Translations under genes and position numbers: made by a program | Assembly (NCBI GenBank): GCA_016194705.1 | Contig: JACQAZ010000027.1 | Span: forward strand, 1-33,921 | Source: Elusimicrobiota bacterium | GTDB lineage: Bacteria; Elusimicrobiota; Elusimicrobia; UBA1565; UBA9628 | DNA length: 33,921 nucleotides | Reading direction: 5' to 3' | Part shown: in pieces, positions 7,087 through 14,439 of the stretch | Layout of the letters: each line of letters begins with the position of its first letter | Position numbering within the stretch: position 1 is the first letter of the stretch | Notes under the pieces: model-generated | Told to the model about the DNA's origin: nothing | Seen by the model: only the letters and a program-made list of their open reading frames with translations | Databases searched by the model: none

Positions 7087-8010
7087 TCATCCCAGAATCT
7101 CACCGGCAGACCGCAGGTCCTTGTCGTCGACCCGTGCGTACCGCTTCGTGGTCTCGAGGGACGCGTGGCCCAAGAATTCCTGCACCACTCTGATGTTGGC
7201 GCCACCGCGGACCAAGTCCGTCGCCGCAGAATGCCTTAGGCTGTGTGGCGAGAAGTCGCCGCTGATTCCCGCCTTCGTCAACCAGGTCTTCAAGAGCCTT
7301 TCTACGGCCCGCGTGCTGATCCTCCGTCCGAAGCGGTTGACGAACAGGGCTTCGCGGTCAGCTGCACGAAGTGCCCGCCTCCAAGGGAGGTACTCGGCCA
7401 GTGCCCGTCTCGTAGTATCGTTTATTGGCAATACCCGAAGCTTCTGCCCCTTGCCGATCACTTCGACGACGCGTCTATTCTCAACATCTTCGATGTTGAC
7501 CCCAACGAGCTCCGCGACGCGCAGCCCGGCGTTGTAGGCCAAAATCACCATCATCCAGTCGCGCATGGGCCCGGGCTGCGGGGGGGAGCCTTTCGCGTTC
7601 GCGATTGTCCTTACCAGCTTGTCGCGTTGCGCCGCCGAGAAGGTTCCGGGGCTCTTGTTGACGACTCTCTCGCTCTCAATTAGGCGGCTGGGGTCCTTGG
7701 TGATTTTTTCGGTTGCCAACAGATACTTGTAAAGGCCCCGGACGGCCGCCTTCGTCAGATTGACCGTAGCCGCCGCCCGCCGGCGCCTCTCGTCGGAGAA
7801 GAACTCATTGAGCATGTCCGTCGTGATCGTTGCGGCCTCGGCGCCGTCGAAATACCCAAAGAAGTGTGTCAGGATATCCCGGTAGTGGCGCAACGTGCCC
7901 TTGGACTTGCCCGCGTTAGCAAGATGGCGAAGGTACAGTTTTACTGCCGGTGGTACGCCTGCCGAGAGCGGCGGCAGATCGGTGTGGAGTCGGTGCTTTC
8001 TGTGTTTCAT
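7087..8010 (-). CDS. Xer-like tyrosine recombinase B
   Basis: 307 residues with the same two-domain layout as A and C: core-binding domain about 20-110 (AVKLYLRHLANAGKSKGTLRH), catalytic domain about 125-307. Catalytic residues are R164 (AGLRVAE), a lysine at about K187-K190 (IGKGQKLRV), H256-x-x-R259 (PHSLRHSA), H282 (LGHAS) and Y291 (TTKRYARV). The ATG at 8010 directly abuts a perfect 15-bp-arm palindrome (8011-8044), and there is no Shine-Dalgarno, so translation is leaderless or controlled by that structure. Its stop lies 79 nt upstream of A's start in the same direction, with the 40-bp repeat in the gap. B and A may act as a pair, as XerC and XerD do, but that is inferred. Confidence 0.85.
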   Translation of the reverse strand: MKHRKHRLHTDLPPLSAGVPPAVKLYLRHLANAGKSKGTLRHYRDILTHFFGYFDGAEAATITTDMLNEFFSDERRRRAAATVNLTKAAVRGLYKYLLATEKITKDPSRLIESERVVNKSPGTFSAAQRDKLVRTIANAKGSPPQPGPMRDWMMVILAYNAGLRVAELVGVNIEDVENRRVVEVIGKGQKLRVLPINDTTRRALAEYLPWRRALRAADREALFVNRFGRRISTRAVERLLKTWLTKAGISGDFSPHSLRHSAATDLVRGGANIRVVQEFLGHASLETTKRYARVDDKDLRSAGEILG

Positions 8011-8044
8011 CTATGGTCGGGAAATGAATATTTCCCGACCATAG
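8011..8044. promoter_or_regulatory. Perfect 15-bp-arm palindrome abutting recombinase B
   Basis: CTATGGTCGGGAAAT (8011-8025) and its exact reverse complement (8030-8044) are separated by GAAT. The left arm touches the start codon of recombinase B. Length and symmetry fit either a recombinase core site (two arms around a short centre) or an operator or RNA hairpin masking the start. It is unlike the site at recombinases A and C. Confidence 0.75.
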
Positions 8045-8201
8045 AGCTTACCGCATTCCCCCCAGAAAAGAAAGAGCGCTCGGGCCCTGCGTCGACGTGA
8101 CCGCCAGCGGTGGCCGCGTTCGGCCAGCCCGGCCTCCGACTACAATACTCTGGGCTGTTTCCCGAGGAGCGCCCACAACCACGAATAAAAAGGAGATAAC
8201 A

Positions 8202-9065
8202 ATGAGCGAGCTACGTGAACGCATGATCCAAGAGATGCAGTTGAGGAACTTGTCGCCCAGAACCCAGGTCATCTATACAAACGCGGTTTTCGAACTGGCC
8301 AAGCATTACATGAAATCCCCTGATACCCTGACCGAGCAGCAGCTGAAGGACTATGTTCTGTTTCTCTCCAACGAGCGCAAGCTCGCGTGGTCCTCGATCA
8401 ATCAGCGGCTAGCGGGTCTCGAGTTCTTGTACGGCGTGACCCTGGGTCGACCGACCGTCCAGATTGCAATACCGGCCCGCAAGGGAGAGCAGCGCCTGGC
8501 GGAGATCTTGAGCGCAGAGGAACTGGAGAGGTTGTTTGCCGGCGTATCCAACCTCAAGCATCGAGCGCTCCTAGAAATCACGTACGCCGCGGGGCTGCGA
8601 GTCAGTGAGGTGGTCCAGCTGCAGATCAAGGACATCGATAGCGACAGGATGATGGTCCGCGTTGATCAAGGCAAGGGAAAGAAAGACCGCTACAGCCTCC
8701 TCTCGCCAAGGGTTCTGGAGACTCTACGCCAATACTGGCGCAGGCATCCGACCACTCGCTGGCTGTTTCCTAGCCGCATCCAGAATGGCCTCGGACATCT
8801 GTGTGTCAGATCCGCAGAGAGGGTCTATATTGAGGCAAAGGCTAAGGCGGGTATCCGCAAGGAGGGCGGCATCCATACGCTGCGGCACTGCTTCGCAACG
8901 CATCTGTTGGAAGCCGGCGTCGACGTGCGGAGAATCCAGTTGCTCATGGGCCACCGCTCAATGCTCACGACGGCGCGCTACATGCACGTGGCACGCATCA
9001 ATCTGGAAGCGACACAGAGTCCACTCAACAGTCTCCTGGCTGTACCGGAACCCTCGATGCAATAG
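8202..9065 (+). CDS. IS91-associated tyrosine recombinase/integrase
   Basis: 287 residues from the ATG at 8202, chosen for AGGAG at 8191-8195 with a 6-nt spacer; an in-frame upstream extension to 8097 has no ribosome-binding site and would read through the leader. The N-terminal core-binding domain begins RERMIQEMQLRNLSPRTQ. The catalytic residues are R133 (AAGLRVSE), a lysine around K158-K161, H225-x-x-R228 (IHTLRHCFATH), H251 (LLMGHRS) and Y260 (TTARYMHV). It belongs to a different subgroup from recombinases A, B and C. The transposase begins 16 nt after its stop. Its job in the element is not settled; resolving transposition intermediates or targeting are possibilities. Confidence 0.9.
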   Translation: MSELRERMIQEMQLRNLSPRTQVIYTNAVFELAKHYMKSPDTLTEQQLKDYVLFLSNERKLAWSSINQRLAGLEFLYGVTLGRPTVQIAIPARKGEQRLAEILSAEELERLFAGVSNLKHRALLEITYAAGLRVSEVVQLQIKDIDSDRMMVRVDQGKGKKDRYSLLSPRVLETLRQYWRRHPTTRWLFPSRIQNGLGHLCVRSAERVYIEAKAKAGIRKEGGIHTLRHCFATHLLEAGVDVRRIQLLMGHRSMLTTARYMHVARINLEATQSPLNSLLAVPEPSMQ

Positions 9066-9081
9066 CAGGTCAGGACGACTC

Positions 9082-10335
9082 ATGCCCTCCGTGCCTGTAT
9101 GCGGAGAGGCGAGGACACGGGGCCCAACGCGGCCCCGCTGGGAGCTGGCGGACATCGTGCGCCTGCACGGCGACGACTACCGCCGCTCCCATCCGCCGCC
9201 TCTTTCCCATCTCAAGATCCTCCAGGACATTGAGCGGTGCCGTACCGCCGCGCTTGGCGGTCATCTGCAGCGGTGCGACCACTGCGGGGTGGAGAAGCCT
9301 GCCTATAATTCCTGCCGGAATCGGCACTGCCCTAAGTGTCAATGCCTGGCGAAGGCGCGATGGCGGGAGGCCAGGGTTTCGGAGGTCCTGCCGGTCGGCT
9401 ACTTCCACGAAGTGTTCGCTCTGCCTCATGAGCTCAACCCGCTGGTCTTGTCCAACAAGGCCGTCCTCATCGGCATTCTGTTTGAGGCCGTAGCCCAAAC
9501 TCTTCAGGAGTTTGCCCGCGATCCCCGACACCTGGGCGGCAAGCCCGGCTTCATCGCCGTCTTACACACCTGGGATCAGAAGCTGATGGATCACTTCCAC
9601 CTGCACTGCGTGATTCCGGGGGGAGTGCTGTCGGAGGATGCCGCGCGCTGGATTCCTGCGCGCAGGACCTTTCTCTTTCCCGTGAGGGCGCTCTCGCGCG
9701 TCTTCCGTGGGAAGTACCTGGAGCTCTTCAAGAAGGCCTACGCCGAAGGCCGGCTCATCTTTCCCGGTCGCAGCGCGGAATTTGCGACGCCCGCCGCGAT
9801 GGCCAAGCTCGTCGACACGCTGTTCAGAAAGGAGTGGATCGTCTACTCGAAAGCACCCTTCGCTGGGCCTGAGAAAGTGCTGGACTACCTGTCTCGCTAC
9901 ACGCACCGCGTCGCCATCTCAAACAACCGCATCCTCAACGTCGAAGGCGGCCGCGTCACCTTCGCCTACCGAGATCGGAGCGATGGGAACGCGTCGAAGA
10001 CCATGACCTTATCAGCGGAGGAATTCCTACGGCGTTTCCTACTCCATTCCCTTCCGACTTCATTCATGCGCATCCGGCATTTCGGCTTCCTCGCTAACCG
10101 ATCGAAGAAAGCGGACCTTCCCATCGTCAGACGACTCCTCGGCGCCGAGCCCGAACGCAAGGAGGCCGCTAAGAAAACGGATGAGCAGCTGTTTCGCGAA
10201 CTCACCGGCCGCGACCTCATGAAGTGTACCGACTGTAGCGAAGGAACCATGCGGGTCGTCGCCGCACTACCAAAGATCCTTCCGTATTGGTCTAGACAGC
10301 CCACCCCGGGTCCCCAAGGGATCGATTCCTCATGA
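9082..10335 (+). CDS. IS91-family HUH transposase (Y2 type)
   Basis: 417 residues. The N-terminal zinc-binding region has C53, C65, C68, C78, H82, C83 and C86 (CDHCGVEKPAYNSCRNRHC). The HUH-type metal motif is H171-F-H-L-H175 followed by PGG, and the catalytic pair is Y269-L-S-R-Y273 followed by THRVAISNNRI, the YxxxY signature of rolling-circle IS91 transposases. I start it at 9082 because the frame extending back to 8662 lies inside the integrase and has no transposase similarity. No frameshift or stop is seen and all motifs are present, so it may be active. It follows the integrase in one transcript. Confidence 0.92.
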   Translation: MPSVPVCGEARTRGPTRPRWELADIVRLHGDDYRRSHPPPLSHLKILQDIERCRTAALGGHLQRCDHCGVEKPAYNSCRNRHCPKCQCLAKARWREARVSEVLPVGYFHEVFALPHELNPLVLSNKAVLIGILFEAVAQTLQEFARDPRHLGGKPGFIAVLHTWDQKLMDHFHLHCVIPGGVLSEDAARWIPARRTFLFPVRALSRVFRGKYLELFKKAYAEGRLIFPGRSAEFATPAAMAKLVDTLFRKEWIVYSKAPFAGPEKVLDYLSRYTHRVAISNNRILNVEGGRVTFAYRDRSDGNASKTMTLSAEEFLRRFLLHSLPTSFMRIRHFGFLANRSKKADLPIVRRLLGAEPERKEAAKKTDEQLFRELTGRDLMKCTDCSEGTMRVVAALPKILPYWSRQPTPGPQGIDSS

Positions 10336-10775
10336 TCGCTGAAAGTCTTCGTGATCGAGGCAGGACTAATTGTCTAGACTACCCGGCGTGCAGGGTTGCG
10401 GGATCCCTTTTTCGTCCTCGACTGCTCGGCCCTTTCGGACCCTCCTTTGCTGTCCCGAGTTCCTATTCCGCGGCGTGTCTAAACCTCTTGGCGGAGCTCA
10501 GCGCTGGGTTCAGGCCTCTCAACAGCCGCGCGCATCTCGCCTTCCCGGGTCTGGGCCTTTATACAAAACCCATAATAGGGCTGCGCAGCAGAACATAAGC
10601 GCTGTCTCCACCCCGAATCGGCTTCGTTCAATAAGTTCTATCGGCAATGCCGCGCGAGCTTCGTCGGCATCTGGCGAGTGTTCCCAGGCACTGCCGATAA
10701 AACTCTATGCCTTCTGCGACATCGGGGCCGAGATCTGTCGATAAGTCACGGTCACGTAAAGGGTTGTCCCGATTT
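10336..10775. other. Non-coding right end of the IS91-like element and junction to the ABC operon
   Basis: No gene is seen here. The stretch holds the CCC-ATAATA-GGG hairpin and the GCTGCGCAGC palindrome near 10570-10587, then the larger imperfect inverted repeat at 10634-10704. The permease stop codon is at 10776, so the element stopped about 70 bp short of that gene and left it intact. Confidence 0.6.
10634..10704. repeat. Imperfect 18-bp inverted repeat at the IS91-like right end
   Basis: Bases 10634-10651 pair with 10687-10704 at 16 of 18 positions, and an inner ATGCCG/CGGCAT stem (10647-10652/10665-10670) sits inside. The whole can fold as a long branched hairpin. IS91 elements end in hairpin-forming sequence that the transposase recognises; this is the best candidate here, though it could also lie just beyond the true end. 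Confidence 0.5.
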
Positions 10776-12275
10776 CTAGCGTCGGTGCTTCAGCGCCGCG
10801 CGGACGTAGTACTTGCCGTAATCGCTCAGCGGAACTTGAACCCACTCGCGCTCCATCCAACTGACCGTGTCCGCGTCCGGCAGACGGAGGGTTTGCCTGA
10901 GGCAGATGTTCAGCGCTCCTTCGTCGCGAGGCTCCAGCTTCTCGAGGGGCTTTGCTTCCACCGCCTTGCAATCGACGGCTCGAAGATGTAGGGGCTCCTT
11001 AACGGCGCCGCGCTTCCAATCGGCGTAGAATTCGTAGCCTCGATACTCGCCAGTCAGAATGGACAACGTAACAAGCGCGTCGTCCTTCTCATATTCCGCA
11101 TATGTTCCCAGATTCCTGAGGATCACGGCGATGTAGCGCTCGTCCCGATAATACCGGGCTCGGATCAGCGCGTAGTGGCTCAGCGATTCGTTCTTGGAAT
11201 CCAGAAAGGCGATCATGTCGTTCATGTCGAGGTCGGCCGAGACCAATTGGCAACTGAAGCAGTAGCCCGATTCCATCCGAACTGTCTTCGGCCGCACGTG
11301 TTCGTAGAGAATCTTAATGTCGTCGCTATGCAGTTGAGCCGGGTCGAAGGCGGCTACGACGCTGTACAGCGAGGCCAGGTCGGGCTGCTGCGCGATGACC
11401 TGCGCGAAGGATGGCTTGGTCGATTGCGCTGGGGACGCGAGGCCGGCCCACCACTGCAGGAAGTCGCTCGCCTGGGCTCGTGCCCTGTAGTTGCTGGACC
11501 TCAACTGCGACCAGGCGACCTTCGAGATGAAGCCCAACTGCGCGCAAGCGATGACCGCGGCGGCGAGCCGCCATTGCCGGGCGGAGCGTCCGCAGAGCCC
11601 GAGGCCTTTGGCGGTCAACGACCCGGCGGCGACCAGCCAAGCCATCGCCATCATGAAGAATCCGAAGCCGGAGAAGAGGTAGCCTCGTAGGATGAAGGCG
11701 AGTAAGCCTCCTCCGCTCACCAAGGCCCATACCACAATCCTGTAGCGAGCCGCCGACGGCGCCCGGTAATTGGGCGTCGCGCCGAAGCCGCCAATTAGCC
11801 TTCTCACTAGGGGGAAGACCCAGAAAGACACGATCACCGATAGGCACCCCAGATTCATAGCCCAATCGACGAGGTCGGGATGTCGCGAGTCCTGGCGGAT
11901 GACCGCGAGCGCCTTCTCAATGGCCGCGACGGGCGCGCCGTTGACGAATGCGAATATCCAGGCGACGGCGGCCGTGGCCGCGAAGCCGAGCGCCGTCGCG
12001 CTGGCGCAAAAGAGAATCGCGAAAGCCGCGAGCATCTTTCTTGAGATCGGAAGAATCCTAATCCACGATGCGTTGAAGGAGACAAAAAGCGGCGGCCCAT
12101 AAACCGACGCGGCGACGGCCATAATTCCTGCTGTAAAAGTCAAGAAGGCGCGGTCGCGCGATAAGAAGTCTATATGCGCGATTCTAGCGGCCAGGATCAT
12201 CGCAAGGGATAATCCGCACACGTTCAGAACGCCGAGAGCGTAGCGTCGCAGATGGATCAGGCAGAGCCAAATCAT
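10776..12275 (-). CDS. ABC transporter membrane subunit with large C-terminal domain
   Basis: 499 residues. The first half carries about seven hydrophobic segments (roughly 10-30, 42-62, 78-110, 138-158, 178-198, 200-222, 232-250). Residues 255-499 are soluble, with several Cys and acidic patches (GYCFSCQL, DLDMNDMIAFLDS). I do not recognise a named family. The role as permease follows from its 4-nt overlap (ATGA) with the ATPase gene and its membrane segments. The C-terminal half has some helical-repeat character (LSHYALIRARYYRDERYIAVIL) and is unusual for an ABC-2 permease, so a sensing or partner-binding role is possible. The gene is the last of its operon; the IS91-like element ends just beyond it. 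Confidence 0.7.
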   Translation of the reverse strand: MIWLCLIHLRRYALGVLNVCGLSLAMILAARIAHIDFLSRDRAFLTFTAGIMAVAASVYGPPLFVSFNASWIRILPISRKMLAAFAILFCASATALGFAATAAVAWIFAFVNGAPVAAIEKALAVIRQDSRHPDLVDWAMNLGCLSVIVSFWVFPLVRRLIGGFGATPNYRAPSAARYRIVVWALVSGGGLLAFILRGYLFSGFGFFMMAMAWLVAAGSLTAKGLGLCGRSARQWRLAAAVIACAQLGFISKVAWSQLRSSNYRARAQASDFLQWWAGLASPAQSTKPSFAQVIAQQPDLASLYSVVAAFDPAQLHSDDIKILYEHVRPKTVRMESGYCFSCQLVSADLDMNDMIAFLDSKNESLSHYALIRARYYRDERYIAVILRNLGTYAEYEKDDALVTLSILTGEYRGYEFYADWKRGAVKEPLHLRAVDCKAVEAKPLEKLEPRDEGALNICLRQTLRLPDADTVSWMEREWVQVPLSDYGKYYVRAALKHRR

Positions 12276-13150
12276 AATCGGGTCTCGGCGCCCTTGTGGG
12301 TGAAATAGACAAAGACGTCCTCGGCGGTCGCCCTGCCCGGGTAACGAAGCTCGCCGGGGATGGCGGGTGTAACCGAGGCGGCGGGCACGAGGTAGAGCCG
12401 CGCACCGTCGTCAGCAAGACGCAATTCGAGGCAGTCGTCCCGCTCGAAAACGGCATGCGAGTTCCCTTCTGGCCGCCGGAGCTTGACGAATCGCGAAGAT
12501 ATCTCCTCGACGGGAGAGACAAGCCGGATCGCGCCCGACTCGAGATAGATCATGGTGTCCGCGGCCGGATGGACCTCGGACACGAGGTTAGTGGCCATCA
12601 TGACCGTCCCGCCGCGGTCGACGAACTGCTTGCAGAGCCGGACCGCAAGAGCGCGTGCGCGCGCGTCCAACGCGGCAGTCACCTCATCGAGGAGCAGGAG
12701 CTTGGCTCCGGTCGAGAGGGTGAAGGCCAACAGCGCTTGCACGCGCTGGCCGCGGGACATGGAGCCGAATTGAACGTCGAGGTCCACTCCAAAATCCGCG
12801 ACGCACAAATCAAAGCGCTCTTGATCCCACGCCGGATAGAGCAACCGCAATTGACGGATGAGCCGCCCGATGGGACCGCCGACGACAGAGAAGTCCACGG
12901 ATTCGCTCGAGTAGGCGACGACGCGGAAGAAATCCTCCGGGTCGTCTTCGACGTCGAATCCCATCACCGTGCCGCGGCCCGCGTCCGGCGCCTCTTGGCG
13001 GCCGATCACCCGCATGAGCGTCGACTTGCCGGCGCCGTTGCGGCCAAGGAGCGCATAAAAATGCCCGTGCGCCAACTGAAGGGAGATTTCGTCGAGGACA
13101 CGCTTGCCGAAATAGGACTTCCGAATTCCGTCCAAAGCGATCGCGTTCAT
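12272..13150 (-). CDS. ABC transporter ATP-binding protein
   Basis: 292 residues from the ATG at 13150, chosen for a GGGAG ribosome-binding site 7-8 nt upstream; the frame continues to 13255 without one. Walker A is G-R-N-G-A-G-K-S-T (about residues 39-47), Walker B is LLLLDEVTAAL. The layout resembles the YtrB/CcmA-like export ATPases that pair with ABC-2 permeases. Three motifs deviate: the signature is M-S-R-G-Q rather than L-S-G-G-Q, the Q-loop reads AYSSES with no glutamine, and the switch histidine is replaced by asparagine (MMATNLVSE). A C-terminal 70-residue extension (about 222-292) follows the nucleotide-binding domain. The substrate is unknown; drug, peptide or lipid export or immunity are all possible. 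Confidence 0.85.
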   Translation of the reverse strand: MNAIALDGIRKSYFGKRVLDEISLQLAHGHFYALLGRNGAGKSTLMRVIGRQEAPDAGRGTVMGFDVEDDPEDFFRVVAYSSESVDFSVVGGPIGRLIRQLRLLYPAWDQERFDLCVADFGVDLDVQFGSMSRGQRVQALLAFTLSTGAKLLLLDEVTAALDARARALAVRLCKQFVDRGGTVMMATNLVSEVHPAADTMIYLESGAIRLVSPVEEISSRFVKLRRPEGNSHAVFERDDCLELRLADDGARLYLVPAASVTPAIPGELRYPGRATAEDVFVYFTHKGAETRL

Positions 13151-13294
13151 GATGCTCTCCCAGTATATCCCTGATTCGCTGACATTAGATGTCCGCCAGG
13201 TAAAAAGACGGTAGCGGCGGTTGGATTGTTGGCCTAAACCCAACATTCGTGTCACCAGGCCCAGAGTAGCGAAATATCCTCCGACACTGGAGAC
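13151..13294. other. Intergenic region before the ABC operon
   Basis: Minus-strand TATACT (13163-13168) could be a -10 box, but no good -35 is present. A small inverted repeat GACAT-TAG-ATGTC (13179-13191) lies just upstream and might bind a regulator. A weak stem (13227-13232 with 13240-13245) may help end recombinase C transcription. Confidence 0.3.
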
Positions 13295-14224
13295 CTAGCC
13301 GCCTTTCTTTTTCTGGAGTCCTTCGACGACGGACCTCATCTCATCCGGGGAGGTGTGCGTGTATATCTGGGTCGTCGAGAGATTCGCGTGCCCCAGCAAA
13401 TCCTGAACTACTCTGATGTTTCCACCTGCTCGAAGGGCATGCGTTGCGAAGGTGTGCCGAAGCGTGTGGGGAGTGAAATCCTGCTTGATGCCGGCCCGCT
13501 TCATCCACATCTTCAAGTGCGTTTGCGCGGTCGTGACCCCCAGGCGCCTGCCGAAACGGTTGAGGAACAATGCCTTTTCATCCAAGGCCTTCTGGAGCAC
13601 CCTCCAGTCAAGGTAGCGCTGGAGGTTGGAGCGGACCTCAGAGTTCAAGGGAATCCAGCGGACCTTGGAACCTTTTCCAATCACCTGTACCGTGACCTTG
13701 TCCTCGACGTCGGCGACGTCGACATGAACGCCTTCGTCGATGCGCAGACCAGTGTTATAAAGGAAAGAGTAAAGCATCCAGTCGCGGATCGCCACAGGGT
13801 CAGGCGGCTGACCGATCGCGGCCTCAATCGTGCCTATCAAGGAGCGCAGCTGGTCGTCACGGAAGATCTCGGGAGCCTTTCGTGGGACCTTCTCGTTTCG
13901 AATCAAGGCCGCCGGGTTCTTGGCGATCTTGTCGGTCTCGAGCATGTACCTATAGAGGCCGCGGATGGCCGACTTCATGCCGTTGACCGTCGATGGCGCC
14001 CGGCGCTTGCGCACGTCCTCGAGGAACTCATCGACCTCGTCGGCCGAGATAGCTGCAGGATCGCGCCCATCAAAGTACCCGAGAAAGAGCGAAAGAGTGT
14101 CGCCGTAGGTTCTGATAGTTCCTTTGGGCTTGCCAGAGACGGCAAGATGGCGAAGGTAAGGCTTAAGTATAGGAGAAAAGGAGCTGAGATCGACTTTCAG
14201 GCGGTGCTTGGTGGCGGTAGCCAT
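13295..14224 (-). CDS. Xer-like tyrosine recombinase C
   Basis: 309 residues. Core-binding domain about 17-110 (PILKPYLRHLAVSGKPKGTIRTY), catalytic domain about 120-309. Catalytic residues are R161 (NTGLRIDE), K184/K187 (VIGKGSKVRWIPL), H253-x-x-R256 (PHTLRHTFATH), H279 (LLGHANL) and Y288 (TTQIYTHT). It is a paralogue of A and B and, like them, reads on the minus strand ahead of unrelated cargo, here the ABC transporter operon 144 nt downstream. A clear promoter and a near-palindromic site related to those at A and the left remnant lie upstream of its start. The protein looks complete, with no frameshift. Confidence 0.88.
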   Translation of the reverse strand: MATATKHRLKVDLSSFSPILKPYLRHLAVSGKPKGTIRTYGDTLSLFLGYFDGRDPAAISADEVDEFLEDVRKRRAPSTVNGMKSAIRGLYRYMLETDKIAKNPAALIRNEKVPRKAPEIFRDDQLRSLIGTIEAAIGQPPDPVAIRDWMLYSFLYNTGLRIDEGVHVDVADVEDKVTVQVIGKGSKVRWIPLNSEVRSNLQRYLDWRVLQKALDEKALFLNRFGRRLGVTTAQTHLKMWMKRAGIKQDFTPHTLRHTFATHALRAGGNIRVVQDLLGHANLSTTQIYTHTSPDEMRSVVEGLQKKKGG

Positions 14225-14250
14225 GAGGATTCGCTAATCTTAGCATATCG

Positions 14251-14275
14251 GTACAATGTAGATTGTACGAAGATG
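14251..14275 (-). promoter_or_regulatory. Near-palindromic 25-bp motif, copy C, overlapping the predicted transcription start
   Basis: GTACAAT (14251-14257) and ATTGTAC (14262-14268) are perfect 7-bp inverted arms around GTAG. The site starts at the predicted transcription start of recombinase C, so binding of the recombinase or another protein here would block its own transcription. It matches 244-268 at 21 of 25 positions. Confidence 0.55.
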
Positions 14276-14276
14276 G

Positions 14277-14305
14277 ATTATAGCGCCTACCCCCGCTAGA
14301 CGCAA
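14277..14305 (-). promoter_or_regulatory. Promoter of recombinase C
   Basis: On the minus strand TTGCGT (14300-14305), a 17-nt spacer, and a perfect TATAAT (14277-14282). Transcription should begin near 14270, about 46 nt before the ATG. Confidence 0.65.
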
Positions 14306-14439
14306 GGGCCCAATGGGCGCCGAGTCCTTCGAGAACTGCTCCATCGATGACGGTGCACGAACGCGCCGGAAGACATCAGGTGCTTCGAAACGAACTCTTC
14401 CCCAGAATGGAGGACACGCTCTTATCGCAGCGGAACAAT

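Larger units (their letters stand above)
8140..10704 (+). mobile_element. IS91-like insertion element with its own tyrosine recombinase
   Basis: The element comprises a TACAAT-containing leader, an integrase (8202-9065), a Y2 HUH transposase (9082-10335) and a structured non-coding right end. IS91-family elements move by rolling-circle replication, and many environmental members carry a tyrosine recombinase gene ahead of the transposase. The exact ends cannot be fixed by eye; the right end most likely falls between about 10580 and 10704, and the left end between 8045 and 8140. A second, oppositely oriented copy of the head is at 1-119. Confidence 0.7.

Noticed and set aside
6075..8010. RIT element (recombinases in trio) or Tn554-type transposon
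   Set aside because: Only two recombinases are adjacent, they do not overlap, and the third is 5 kb away with other cargo; no end structure of those elements is seen.
8662..9081. N-terminal extension of the transposase
   Set aside because: It lies within the integrase gene in another frame and has no similarity to IS91 transposases; a start at 9082 after the integrase stop explains the protein.
10634..10704. Integron attC site
   Set aside because: The conserved attC core boxes (GTTRRRY and its complement RYYYAAC) are not at the ends of the inverted repeat.
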